From Candidatus Parcubacteria bacterium (lineage in GTDB: Bacteria; Patescibacteriota; Minisyncoccia; Phycocordibacterales; UBA12088): DNA of 64,000 bases. The notes under the pieces are model-generated. The model was not told the DNA's origin, searched no databases, and was given only the letters and a program-made list of their open reading frames with translations. The stretch is taken from NCBI GenBank assembly GCA_003694545.1, contig RFKD01000051.1, positions 17,567 through 81,566 of the forward strand, read 5' to 3'. Below, one piece after another: positions 1 through 8,130 of this stretch; the first letter of the stretch is position 1; every line of letters starts with the position of its first letter. A program made the translations under genes and the position numbers.

Positions 1-514
1 AAGGGGGTATTATTGGACGAAAGGCGATGCTTTGGATTTCTGCATAAATGTTGTCCAGAGTAGCCAAGTCCTGTTCGAGAATTTGTCGAGTTTCTTGAAC
101 CCTTTTGAGGGAATTTTGATATTGATGCTTTTCCACAGAGTTGGGCGGCAGGGAATCTATCTGCTGTTGTATCGCGGTCTCTAACTTAACCAGAAACTCG
201 TGATACTTTTGCCACTCCTGCTGAATGGGTTGGACTGTGCGCTGAAACACTGGCCAATCGATAGCATGCAGTTCGTTGAGTAGGTTTTGAATTCGAATAG
301 TCAGGCTGATTTCGCGTTCTTTGAGTATTTGCCAAATTAGTTGTGCTCTTGTGTCTAAGATAGGAAGCTCTGCTACCTTATCAAGACGTAGGCGCACCTT
401 AGTTAGATCCTGAAGCATCAGTTCCGCCACTTCGCGAGTTTTTCGCACATCTTCAGCGGTAAAGGCTACAGACACGGGCACTTCACCACCCTTTGGAGAT
501 TTTGGTTTTTCCAT
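1..514 (-). CDS. Hypothetical coiled-coil protein, C-terminus beyond window
   Basis: An ATG at 512-514 on the minus strand opens a frame that runs without a stop for 171 codons to the window edge, so the gene is partial at its C-terminus. The protein is rich in Glu, Gln, Leu and Lys with long stretches lacking Gly and Pro, as in an alpha-helical, probably coiled-coil, soluble protein. No signal peptide or membrane segment is visible and I do not recognise the family. It diverges from the tRNA-Arg gene that begins 24 bases upstream of its start. The open frame is convincing; the function is unknown. Confidence 0.7.
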   Translation of the reverse strand, partial: MEKPKSPKGGEVPVSVAFTAEDVRKTREVAELMLQDLTKVRLRLDKVAELPILDTRAQLIWQILKEREISLTIRIQNLLNELHAIDWPVFQRTVQPIQQEWQKYHEFLVKLETAIQQQIDSLPPNSVEKHQYQNSLKRVQETRQILEQDLATLDNIYAEIQSIAFRPIIPP

Positions 515-537
515 CGCAAATATGATAGCATACTCCC

Positions 538-610
538 GCGCCCGTAGCTCAATGGATAGAGCGTCTGGCTTCGGACCAGAAGGCTGGGGGTTCGAGTCCT
601 CCCGGGCGCG
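538..610 (+). tRNA. tRNA-Arg(TCG)
   Basis: A full cloverleaf can be drawn. The acceptor strands are GCGCCCG (538-544) and CGGGCGC (603-609), with discriminator G at 610. The anticodon loop CTTCGGA gives anticodon TCG, reading CGA/CGN arginine codons. The T-arm contains GGTTCGAGTCC. No CCA is encoded. A -10-like TATGAT lies at 521-526. The trailer, CAAAACAAGGAG, resembles the trailers of the two tRNA-Gly genes and leads into a tRNA-linked repeat. Confidence 0.95.
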
Positions 611-747
611 CAAAACAAGGAGGCGAACGCGAAGCGTTCGCCGACTGTGTCTTTGCGCTGCCCGGGGGGCCTCGAACTGAGCGCGCCACGAAGTCGCCCC
701 GCGCACGCGCGGGGCGGGCGCGCGAAGCCGGGGTCGCGAGTTCTTAG
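611..747 (+). repeat. tRNA-linked repeat, copy A (truncated)
   Basis: Directly 3' of tRNA-Arg. The order is a trailer (CAAAACAAGGAGGCGAACG), a small hairpin around GCGAAGC, then at about 652-677 an inverted, slightly diverged copy of the tRNA-Arg 3' end (GCCCGGGGGGCCTCGAA, against the exact reverse complement GCCCGGGAGGACTCGAA). A body follows with GCGCCACGAAGTCGCC and GGGGTCGCGAGTTCTTAG. The same body blocks, in the same order relative to the tRNA, occur 3' of both tRNA-Gly genes. This copy stops after GTTCTTAG and lacks the distal hairpin arm. Confidence 0.75.
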
Positions 748-977
748 GGGACGCACGGAGCGAGAGGCACCACTTCTCTTTTGACGCATAACACTCCCAA
801 TCGTTTCATACACAAAGGAGACCCGGTGTCTCGTGGTGATTCTGACACACCGCGGCGGTTTATTTGGAAGTGGTAAGAGCCCTCAGCCGCCCGGTAGGGT
901 ATCGACAAAACGCTTGTCGAGTTTGCTAAGATGAGGGGGTGGGTGAGTGAGATTAGCAGGGTAGTGTTTTTTGCGCT

Positions 978-1607
978 ATGACGCTTGGCTTTATTGCTTC
1001 TCCTGTTTTCGCGCATGGGTTGGCGGAAAAAGGAGGCGGCAGCGGGTGGGACTTCCTGTTTCGTCACAACCCGCCGTTTGAGACAGTAAGTGGAACGCTG
1101 ATGGTGGGGGCACTGGTGATAGCGGTGGCTGTGGGTCTCTTCCTCTTTTGGCGGCAATGGAGGACGGGGCGGGCTTCTTGGGTACAGTACAGCGCGTGGG
1201 CTTACGCAGCGATGTTTTTCCTTACAACAGCACTCACCTACATCCCCGGCGTCTCGGACGCGGAGGGAAATTTTCTCGGTTTATTCCGGCTCGATCTTAT
1301 TGATGACCTCCTGCATTTCGGTTCCGGGGTGTGGGCAATGCTTGCTGCGTGGCATTCCACTCGCGCGTCGCTCGCCTACTTCCGCATCTTTGGAAGTCTG
1401 TACCTCCTTGACGCGGCGGTCGGATTGGTTACCCAACGGGGGATTCTCGATTTAGGCGTTTTTCTCGCCGAATATCCCAACCTTTCGGTGTGGGAAACAG
1501 TCGGAGCCAACCTGCCCCATATTCTGATTGGCGGCATTGCGGTGCTCATCGGCTTTGTTTGGGGGCGCAACACGCAAGGTCGCCCTAACGCAACGCGCGA
1601 CGCGTAA
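978..1607 (+). CDS. Multi-pass membrane protein (DUF4383-like)
   Basis: 209 residues. A hydrophobic N-terminus ending in VFAHG could be a short signal peptide or signal anchor. Further hydrophobic segments lie near residues 38-58, 73-92, 110-125, 133-152 and 178-196. The run around DLIDDLLHFGSGVWAMLAAW followed by FRIFGSLYLLDA resembles the DUF4383-type four-helix membrane fold, a weak assignment. An in-frame TAG at 954-956 with no intervening start fixes the ATG at 978. An extended -10 box (TGC TAAGAT, 924-932) lies upstream, leaving a leader of about 40 nt. It is the first gene of a five-gene operon, with the next start 2 bases after its stop. Confidence 0.75.
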   Translation: MTLGFIASPVFAHGLAEKGGGSGWDFLFRHNPPFETVSGTLMVGALVIAVAVGLFLFWRQWRTGRASWVQYSAWAYAAMFFLTTALTYIPGVSDAEGNFLGLFRLDLIDDLLHFGSGVWAMLAAWHSTRASLAYFRIFGSLYLLDAAVGLVTQRGILDLGVFLAEYPNLSVWETVGANLPHILIGGIAVLIGFVWGRNTQGRPNATRDA

Positions 1608-1609
1608 GC

Positions 1610-2809
1610 ATGTTTCGCGACCTTCTTCACCTTTTCCAAAAAGGGTGGGGGCGCTTACAAGAGCGTGTGGGTCGCTTTGCGGCGCGATGGCGGCGTGTTG
1701 GTGCGAGAAGGCGGCGATGGATCTGGTGGGGAACCGGAGTCCTTCTTTGCTTTTTGGCGTCGCCGTTGGTGAGCTTTTTTGTTGTGTGGGGCATTTGTCG
1801 ACAGGAGGAAGTCCCCCCGATTGTTGCTCAAACGGACGCGAGTGGGGAATTTGCGCGCCGGGTTGCCCCCCGGCCGCTCCGGCCAGAGGCGGCAACCCTG
1901 CTTACCTTTCCCGAATGGTATATCGTGTATAACGCTCGTGAATACGCGGAATTTCTCGAGAACAATCCCCCGTCACGCTTCCCGTACGCTCGGGCAATAG
2001 GGGCGTATTGGCAATCCGTGTGCCGCACCACGGCGGCGACACGCGAGACCTACCCCCTTTCCCAGCTTCGTGACGGATTGATCACGCTTCATGTGATAGG
2101 GCCAAGTTTCACGCTCGAAACTATCCTGAGTGGCGCGTATGAAACGACGCTGGGGCGACTGGTTTTTTGGTTAGGAGGAAGTTATACCGAAGAAGATCAG
2201 ATAGCGGGAGAGGTCGCGCGCGAGTACGCGGTCTTTTTGGAGTATACGCCATGGTACGAGTTTCCTTACATGCAGGCGCTTGCCCGCCTCTGGACGGAGG
2301 CATCGTGGTGGGGGCCCCATGTGGCACGGAAATGGGAGCGGAAGATCGCGTTATCACTTGGATACGGAGCGAAAGCGTTGTATGCTGGGGTTATGCGCTG
2401 GGTAACGCGAACAACCTATGGCGTGCAGGACCCCACAACCTATGCGGTTATTGCGGCTCCAGAGCCGCCTTCAATCCCTCCTGAAGTTGAGGTGGTTGCC
2501 CGGAGCGATGACTATGTAGTGCTCCGGCTGCCGCGCTATGCTGCCCTTGTTCCCGCCGTGGTGGCGTTGGCGCAGGAAGGGGCCACATTCCTTTCTCTTG
2601 AGGGCAATAACTCCATTGCGGCCTCGTTTCTCGTGCCAAAAGGGGAAGCGATTCCTCCCGCGTGGGGGCAGGAAGTGGTGCGACTTGCGGTTTTGTCACG
2701 CCCGGGGGTAGAGCGGGTGCTGGTTGTGTTGCCGGTGCGACGTTTGGCAGAGGTGTTGCGCGCGGCGCAGCACAGCCCCATGCAACTGGATCATGTGTAT
2801 GACTACTAG
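1610..2809 (+). CDS. Unknown membrane-anchored protein with internal duplication
   Basis: 399 residues, family not recognised. The N-terminus is very Arg-rich (about 11-37) and is followed by one membrane segment (about 38-62), so the rest should lie outside the cytoplasm. A conserved-looking TFPEWYIVYNAREYAEFLE (about 99-117) is echoed at 203-228. Both parts share AREYAxFLE, a FPY and a tryptophan about 15-20 residues on, which suggests an internal repeat. The C-terminal third (about 285-390) looks like an alpha/beta domain. It begins 2 bases after the upstream stop and overlaps the next gene, so it is probably translationally coupled within the operon. Confidence 0.75.
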   Translation: MFRDLLHLFQKGWGRLQERVGRFAARWRRVGARRRRWIWWGTGVLLCFLASPLVSFFVVWGICRQEEVPPIVAQTDASGEFARRVAPRPLRPEAATLLTFPEWYIVYNAREYAEFLENNPPSRFPYARAIGAYWQSVCRTTAATRETYPLSQLRDGLITLHVIGPSFTLETILSGAYETTLGRLVFWLGGSYTEEDQIAGEVAREYAVFLEYTPWYEFPYMQALARLWTEASWWGPHVARKWERKIALSLGYGAKALYAGVMRWVTRTTYGVQDPTTYAVIAAPEPPSIPPEVEVVARSDDYVVLRLPRYAALVPAVVALAQEGATFLSLEGNNSIAASFLVPKGEAIPPAWGQEVVRLAVLSRPGVERVLVVLPVRRLAEVLRAAQHSPMQLDHVYDY

Positions 2810-3881
2810 CCCGCTACCGCAGACACAATCACGATCGGGGCGCATCCGATTTCATTTTTTTGGACAGCGGTGGGGAAAGCGCCTCGGGAAGGCGGGCTTG
2901 GTTGCGCTTGTTTGTCTGATAGCGACTCTCTGGGGTTTTTGGGGTTGGAGCGTGGTGCGAGAACGCGAAGACCCCCACCGCAGCGCGCCCCCGTCAGGAG
3001 CGTTTGTGGAGAGCGACGACGGGGTGATGGTGTTTTATCAGACTCGCGCAGAGCCGACGAACCCTGCCGTCCTTCTCTTGCATGGGACAGAGGTATGGAG
3101 TGCTTCGTGGGGCTTGCTGCTTGATGATCTTGCTGAGGAAGGTTTGTTTGTCGTCGCGCCGGACCTGCCCCCGTTTGGATTTTCCACCAAGCTGAAAGAT
3201 CCCCACAGCTACACGCCCGAAGCGCAAGTACGCCGCATTTACGCGCTTCTCACCCACCTTGGGGTGAGGCGGGTTCATCTTGTGGCACATTCAGCCGGAG
3301 CCCCAGTCGCACTCGCTTTCGCGCGCGCCTATCCCCAGCAGGCGCAATCGTTGACACTCATTGCGCCAGCGATCGGCTTGTTGCCCAACGATCCGTTCGT
3401 GGTTGATGAAACCGCACGCACATCTTCGCCGTTTCTCCGGGTGGTGTTTGGGTGGGATCAATTGCGCGATGTGCTTGTGGCTGCCGTGGGCACCAACCCT
3501 TGGCTCACGCGGCTTTTGTTCGCCCGGCTTGTAGCAGACCCCGCGAGCATTACCGAGAAGGATATCGCGCTGGTACAACGGCAATTTACCCTTGCGCAGT
3601 TTACTCCCGCTTTTGCCAGCTGGTTGGAACAGCTCCTTCTCCTTCAGACCCCCGCGGATAACGCGCTCCTTGATTATCTTGACGCGACTGGCATTCCCAT
3701 TCTTTTCGTATGGGGAACCAAAGACCCGTTAACGCCATTTGCTCAGGCTTTGTGGTTGCGCGAGCGCCTGTCGCGTGCGACACTGGTGACGATACCGGAT
3801 GTGGGGCACATTCCCCAGCTGGAGGCGTATGCGCAAGTGCGGGATGCGGTGGCGCAATTTGTGCGCAAGCAAGCTTCCTAA
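2799..3881 (+). CDS. Alpha/beta hydrolase, membrane-anchored
   Basis: 360 residues from the ATG at 2799, which overlaps the upstream stop by 11 bases; longer in-frame extensions lie inside the previous gene. One N-terminal membrane segment (about 28-50) anchors an alpha/beta-hydrolase domain. Visible signatures are the oxyanion strand LLLHGTEVW, a nucleophile elbow AHSAGA (Ala replaces the first Gly of GxSxG), the acid WGTKDPLTP and the histidine PDVGHIPQ. The full Ser-Asp-His triad is therefore present. The substrate is unknown. Position suggests that it works with the neighbouring FAD oxidase and thioredoxin-fold protein on the outer face of the membrane. Confidence 0.85.
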   Translation: MTTSPLPQTQSRSGRIRFHFFGQRWGKRLGKAGLVALVCLIATLWGFWGWSVVREREDPHRSAPPSGAFVESDDGVMVFYQTRAEPTNPAVLLLHGTEVWSASWGLLLDDLAEEGLFVVAPDLPPFGFSTKLKDPHSYTPEAQVRRIYALLTHLGVRRVHLVAHSAGAPVALAFARAYPQQAQSLTLIAPAIGLLPNDPFVVDETARTSSPFLRVVFGWDQLRDVLVAAVGTNPWLTRLLFARLVADPASITEKDIALVQRQFTLAQFTPAFASWLEQLLLLQTPADNALLDYLDATGIPILFVWGTKDPLTPFAQALWLRERLSRATLVTIPDVGHIPQLEAYAQVRDAVAQFVRKQAS

Positions 3882-3899
3882 TCGCGGTTCTTCACCGGT

Positions 3900-5609
3900 A
3901 TGACGCGGCTCAAGGAGCCTCGGTTGTTTCGAAGGGTTTTGCGGATGCGGGGAATTCGCAAACCCGCCGTTCTTGCCTCTGTCGTGTTGCTTGCCGCAAG
4001 CGTTTTTGCGGGAAAGCGCATTGCAGAGCTCGCTACTGATCCCCGTGGCGAAAAAACCTGTCCGCCTCTTTTTCCGGAATGGCTCGAAGGAGACGAAAGT
4101 CGCATTATTTTCGCTCCGCACCCCGCGACGCTCCCATGGCGCCAAATCAGGGGATACATTGATGACGCCAGTTGCCTCGATCGAACGGCGGTTTATGGCA
4201 TTGTTGCCGTTCGTACCGAAGAGGATATCCGCAACGCGCTGGCTTTCGCCCGGGAGCATAACCTCAAAGTGTCGCTGGCGGGTGTGCGTCACTCTATGGG
4301 CGGGCACGCGTTTGCTCGCGGCGCGCTCGTTCTTGATATGCGAGGCTACAACCAAATGCGACTCGATGAAGAACGCAAAATTCTCACGGTCCAGAGCGGT
4401 GCCACATGGCACGACATCCAAAACTTCCTCCATCCGCGTTTCGCTGTGCGCGCGATGCAGTCGAGCGATATTTTTACGGTTGGGGGTTCTCTTGCCGTTA
4501 ACGCGCACGGAATGGATCATCGCGTGGGGTCGCTTGCAAACACCCTCAAGTCCTTCCGGCTGATGTTGCCGGATGGGTCTGTCGTGCGGGTGAGTCGAAC
4601 CGAAAACGCCGAGCTCTTTCCGCTGGTGGTGGGTGGATACGGGTTGTTTGGGGTTGTGCTTGACGCTGAGATAGAAGTCACGGAAAATCCCGTGCTCGAG
4701 TCACGCCGCGAACTTATTGATTACCAACAATTTCCACGAGTGTTTCAGGAGCGCATTGAGCCGGATCCCAGCATAGAGCTCTTTTACGGGCACCTTTCCA
4801 CCGCTCCCGGCAAGACCTTCTTGCGCGAGCTGCTGCTGTACACCTATGTGCGGAAAGCCGATGCGGAGAATCTGACAATTCCGCCCTTAGAGGAAGTGCG
4901 CGGGGTAAAACTACGCCGTTTCATTTTCAACCTTGCCAAGCAGGGGGCGATCCCTATGAAGCTTAAATGGTGGGCAGAAAAGCGCGTTGAGCCGCTTTTT
5001 GAAAGCTGCGCGGTTTCGCGCAATCAGGCAATGGCTTCGGGCGAGGCGTGCCTTGTCTCGCGCAATGAGCCTATGCACGATTCTGTGCCGTACTTGCGCA
5101 ACAACCTTCGCAACGAAACGGATATTTTGCAGGAATACTACATTCCTCGCGGCGAATTTGTGGGGTTTGTGGACGATGTGCGCCGCGTGTTGGAGCGGTA
5201 CCCCACCATTCGTCTTCTCAACGCTTCCGTGCGAGTTGTGCACGCGGAGCGGGACATCCTGCTGAATTACTCTCCGCAAGAATCGTTTGCCATTGTTCTG
5301 TATCTCAACCAACCGACAACCCCCGAAGGGAACGCCATTATGCGCTCGCTCACCCAAGAACTTATCGATGCGGTCCATAAGCACGGGGGAAAGTTTTTCC
5401 TTCCTTACCAACCTCACTACACCACAGAGCAGCTTCTCACCTCCTACCCGAACCTATGGGAGTTTCTTGCTGCCAAGCTCCACTACGACCCGCACGAGGT
5501 GCTGGAAAGCAACTTCTACCGCATGCTCAAAGAACGGCTTCAGGCGCTGGGAGTATGGCCTCTCCAACCAACCGAGGATAACAACGCCACAACCGCGCGC
5601 ACGACATAA
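3900..5609 (+). CDS. FAD-linked oxidase (aldonolactone-oxidase-like, VAO/PCMH fold)
   Basis: 569 residues. A membrane segment (about 21-39) precedes a FAD_binding_4 domain: a strand VYGIVAVRTEEDIRNAL, then VRHSMGGHAF, where the histidine is the usual place for covalent flavin attachment in aldonolactone oxidases. FTVGGSLAVNAHG and GGYGLFGVVLDAEIEV complete the PCMH-type FAD fold. The C-terminal half ends with a segment of D-arabinono-lactone/L-gulonolactone oxidase type (YPNLWEFLAAKLHYDP, ESNFYRML). The family oxidises sugar lactones or alditols with oxygen or another acceptor; the substrate here is unknown. It is the fourth gene of the operon, 18 bases after the hydrolase. Confidence 0.85.
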   Translation: MTRLKEPRLFRRVLRMRGIRKPAVLASVVLLAASVFAGKRIAELATDPRGEKTCPPLFPEWLEGDESRIIFAPHPATLPWRQIRGYIDDASCLDRTAVYGIVAVRTEEDIRNALAFAREHNLKVSLAGVRHSMGGHAFARGALVLDMRGYNQMRLDEERKILTVQSGATWHDIQNFLHPRFAVRAMQSSDIFTVGGSLAVNAHGMDHRVGSLANTLKSFRLMLPDGSVVRVSRTENAELFPLVVGGYGLFGVVLDAEIEVTENPVLESRRELIDYQQFPRVFQERIEPDPSIELFYGHLSTAPGKTFLRELLLYTYVRKADAENLTIPPLEEVRGVKLRRFIFNLAKQGAIPMKLKWWAEKRVEPLFESCAVSRNQAMASGEACLVSRNEPMHDSVPYLRNNLRNETDILQEYYIPRGEFVGFVDDVRRVLERYPTIRLLNASVRVVHAERDILLNYSPQESFAIVLYLNQPTTPEGNAIMRSLTQELIDAVHKHGGKFFLPYQPHYTTEQLLTSYPNLWEFLAAKLHYDPHEVLESNFYRMLKERLQALGVWPLQPTEDNNATTARTT

Positions 5610-5612
5610 GGT

Positions 5613-6197
5613 ATGAGAGGGAAACTGCTCGTTTTTGGGCTCTACAGCGCCGGAATTGCTGTGGTGCTGGTTTTTGGTTGGGTTGCGACGTTTTCGTCGG
5701 GTGAGGAGAGCGAAGCGCCCACACCAACCTCCTCCCCCTTACTGATTCCTACCGCACCACTACCGCCCCTTCTCGCGGCGCATCCGGCGCTCACCATTCC
5801 GCTCACCACGCTCGAAGACACACCAACTGCCCTGCAACGATGGGGGCGGGGAACCGTAGTAGTGTTACTATGGGCGAGCTGGTGTGAGGTGTGTGTGGGG
5901 GAACTGGATGAACTGGCGCAAGCTGCCGCGCAGATGAGCCCGCGTGTCACCTTTGTTGTCGTCAACCGGGCGGAACCACTTGAAACCACAAAAGAAGTAA
6001 AACAGAAAATCGAGCTTGCGCAAAAGGGCAGAACGGAAAATCTCGTCTTTCTTTCAGACCCTCGCGACGCGCTGTTTGGGAGCTTCCAAGGAAGGGGGAT
6101 GCCGCTTATTGTTGTGTTGCGTGACGGAAAAGAAGTGGCGCGCTTTGAGCGCTTCGCTGACGAAGAGGAAATACGCGCTGTTGTTGGTGCGCTGTGA
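5613..6197 (+). CDS. Thioredoxin-fold (TlpA/ResA-like) membrane-anchored protein
   Basis: 194 residues. An N-terminal membrane anchor (about 5-27) and a Ser/Thr/Pro-rich linker (to about 58) precede a thioredoxin-like domain. The active site is WASWCEVC (CxxC), with a cis-Pro region GMPLIVVLRDG. The family reduces or exchanges disulfides or handles redox partners on the outer face of the membrane. It starts 3 bases after the FAD oxidase stop and is the last gene of the operon. Pairing with an FAD oxidase suggests a shared extracytoplasmic redox task, which is inference. Confidence 0.85.
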   Translation: MRGKLLVFGLYSAGIAVVLVFGWVATFSSGEESEAPTPTSSPLLIPTAPLPPLLAAHPALTIPLTTLEDTPTALQRWGRGTVVVLLWASWCEVCVGELDELAQAAAQMSPRVTFVVVNRAEPLETTKEVKQKIELAQKGRTENLVFLSDPRDALFGSFQGRGMPLIVVLRDGKEVARFERFADEEEIRAVVGAL

Positions 6198-6247
6198 GCA
6201 ACAGGAGGCCCCCCAAGCAAATCTAGCGGGCTGTTTCGGGTTTCACC

Positions 6248-6820
6248 TCAATATTGGCGGGATACGCCGCCTTGCCCCCCTGTGATAAGCCATTCTGATG
6301 ATGCGTTGGGGTCATTCCAAGGCGAATCCATACAGGCATCCCCTGAAGGACCAGCTGAAACCAACCCCCTCACGAGCAGCATATAGCGCGCTGGGCACCC
6401 CCAATAGGTGCCGTTCCACGCGTAGTAATGGGGAGTGTAGCCTTGAGGAAATTGAGGTATTTTAGGCAAAAAGGCAACATTGTTGGGATTTACCACCCTG
6501 CCACCCCCGATATCAACGCGGCCCTCCAAAAACCTCATAAAACCATTGCCATTGGTAGGTGTATCCCAACAGCACGAGTTGCCCACATCGTAACCGCCTG
6601 TGGGGACAGGGTAAAATCCATACTCAGCATAAAACATCTCCAAAGCTTTTTGTAATTCGCGCAATGAAGCAAGCGCGTAGGCATCTCTTGCTTTTGCCCG
6701 GGCGCTGTTCACCGAGGCAAACACAATTGAAGAAAGCAATCCAACAATCGCTATCACTACGAGAAGTTCTATGAGGGTGAATCCTGTGCTTTTCGTATGA
6801 ATCGGCATATATGCGCTCAT
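6248..6820 (-). CDS. Type IV pilin-like protein (prepilin)
   Basis: About 190 residues. It carries a class III signal peptide: a short basic leader, then KSTG/FTLIELLVVIAIVG with cleavage after Gly and Glu at +5, followed by the long hydrophobic pilin helix. The rest (NSARAKARDAYALASLRELQKAL, then FYAEYGFYP) is typical of CPR major or minor pilins. Several in-frame ATGs exist (6832, 6823, 6820, 6808); none has a clear Shine-Dalgarno, so the start is uncertain. It lies apart from the pilB-pilC locus at 51-58 kb and converges on the redox operon. Confidence 0.85.
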   Translation of the reverse strand: MSAYMPIHTKSTGFTLIELLVVIAIVGLLSSIVFASVNSARAKARDAYALASLRELQKALEMFYAEYGFYPVPTGGYDVGNSCCWDTPTNGNGFMRFLEGRVDIGGGRVVNPNNVAFLPKIPQFPQGYTPHYYAWNGTYWGCPARYMLLVRGLVSAGPSGDACMDSPWNDPNASSEWLITGGQGGVSRQY

Positions 6821-6832
6821 CATAACGACCAC

Positions 6833-7189
6833 AGCGAAGCTGTCAACACACCGTCAGCAGGTCCGTTGCTTTGTGGCGGTAACGAAAAACAACTTTTGTT
6901 CTCCCTTTCACAAAGGCACGATTCTTGACCTGGAGTTTTGAAGTTTTGATATGTTGCAGGTTTTACGAGCTGGCGTCATAGATGTTTGAAGGTATGTTTC
7001 CCCATCTCCTTGATTTTGTGCAGAATACTGGAAAAATAGCTCAAAATGCCCCCGCCGCCGAGGTGGCGGTTGCTGGCTCGGTGCGTCCGGCTCAAACAAT
7101 ATCGAACTCGGCGAAACCGCTCCGCTGACAATATCAAATTTTTGGCGGACTAGGTACGAGCGTGCCGAGCACACACAATTCTGTTCTGT
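6833..7189. other. Intergenic stretch with an orphan repeat block
   Basis: No convincing gene. The 16-mer CTCCTTGATTTTGTGC at 7006-7021 is identical to the block beside the two tRNA-Gly genes (8313-8328, 38855-38870, 39050-39065), but no tRNA follows here. GC-rich inverted repeats are present around 7045-7070. A 111-codon minus-strand frame across the region (6908-7243) runs through the repeat and is Pro/Arg-rich, like the spurious frames over the tRNA-linked repeats, so I do not call it a gene. Confidence 0.5.
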
Positions 7190-7230
7190 TCTTTCAAAAA
7201 ATAAGAGCCGCGTCACGAGGAATGCGGCTC
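7190..7230 (-). terminator. Intrinsic terminator of the secreted-protein gene
   Basis: On the minus strand GAGCCGC (7230-7224) pairs with GCGGCTC (7211-7205), and the stem is followed by TTATTTTTT. This stem plus U-tract lies 37 bases after the stop of the gene ending at 7268. Confidence 0.8.
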
Positions 7231-7267
7231 GACTAGAGAACACTATTGCGTTTCTTCTTCGCGTTCG

Positions 7268-7897
7268 TTAGAAGGTCATGCGGGGGACGGTAAGAGTCAT
7301 CACTCCAATGGCCCTGACCGCGGTGGCCATATGGTCTATGACACCGCGAATCGTGGAGAGCGTTTCCTTCAGAATTTGATCGCACTTCGCGAAGTCGTGC
7401 TTCTCGCTCTCGGAATTACAGTAGTCAGACTGAACGACGCGTTGCGTTGCCCAGCGCCCGGCAGTCTCTCCAGCATCGGCTGACATGACCAGCACTTCGC
7501 CAGCAAATGAGGCCCAGTCATTGATCTTCTCGACGAGAGACTGCGGCACGGGTGTACCTGGCACGCCATCCTTCATCTCGTCGAGAAGCTCCTGGCCGCG
7601 AGCGACCACGACTTCGCTGAGCAGAACCACTTGTGCGTATTTGTCGAGTGTCTCGGCGTAAAGCCGCGACACCTCGGTGCCGTCCTGATTCGCGTCCTCG
7701 CGGGCGCGGAGGGCGGACAGCATCGTATGCAGGTAGAATTCGGCGGTCTTCTCGGATACGCCGAACTGGGCGACGATCTCGGGCTTCTTCTGATTGACGA
7801 ATACCGTGACCTTGTCCTTGCTCTGAGCGTTGGCTGAGAGCGGGGCAAGAGTCGCGAACGCGATGGCAAAGATCGTGTAGAGCGTGCGAGCAGACAT
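7268..7897 (-). CDS. Secreted protein of unknown function
   Basis: 209 residues. A classical signal peptide (about 1-24) ends in LSANAQ, with signal peptidase I cleavage expected after ANA. The mature part is mostly helical, with one pair of cysteines (DYCNSES and KCDQI, about 160-175) that could form a disulfide. I recognise no family. It has a strong Shine-Dalgarno (AGGGAGG) 6 bases before the ATG, a near-consensus sigma70 promoter and an intrinsic terminator. This full set of signals is unusual here, where most genes look leaderless, and suggests acquisition as an autonomous cassette. Confidence 0.8.
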   Translation of the reverse strand: MSARTLYTIFAIAFATLAPLSANAQSKDKVTVFVNQKKPEIVAQFGVSEKTAEFYLHTMLSALRAREDANQDGTEVSRLYAETLDKYAQVVLLSEVVVARGQELLDEMKDGVPGTPVPQSLVEKINDWASFAGEVLVMSADAGETAGRWATQRVVQSDYCNSESEKHDFAKCDQILKETLSTIRGVIDHMATAVRAIGVMTLTVPRMTF

Positions 7898-7932
7898 GAT
7901 GCCCTCCCTGTTGCTCGTGGCAGTTCATTAAT

Positions 7933-7961
7933 ATTGTACACCTAAATCACTCCCGTGTCAA
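7933..7961 (-). promoter_or_regulatory. Sigma70-type promoter of the secreted-protein gene
   Basis: On the minus strand the -35 is TTGACA (7961-7956) and the -10 is TACAAT (7938-7933), separated by exactly 17 bases with a TG just before the -10. This is the closest match to the sigma70 consensus I saw in the window. Confidence 0.85.
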
Positions 7962-8130
7962 GTATTTACGATGCACTAGAAATTGCCTTATTTAGCAATA
8001 TATTTTGGATTGTATGTCCCAAAATTCCTTTTTCCCAATGCAAAACCAATATTCAAATGGGAGTGTGGGCATATTGCGCGAGCCGCGGAGCGAAGTTAAG
8101 CGGCAAGCGCTGGATAGCATTCCTGTCTGG

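Noticed and set aside
466..813. 115-codon minus-strand frame across tRNA-Arg and repeat copy A
   Set aside because: It runs through the antisense of the tRNA and a GC-rich repeat; Arg/Pro-rich with no domain.
6908..7243. 111-codon minus-strand frame before the secreted-protein terminator
   Set aside because: Overlaps the intrinsic terminator and an orphan repeat block; composition like the spurious repeat frames.
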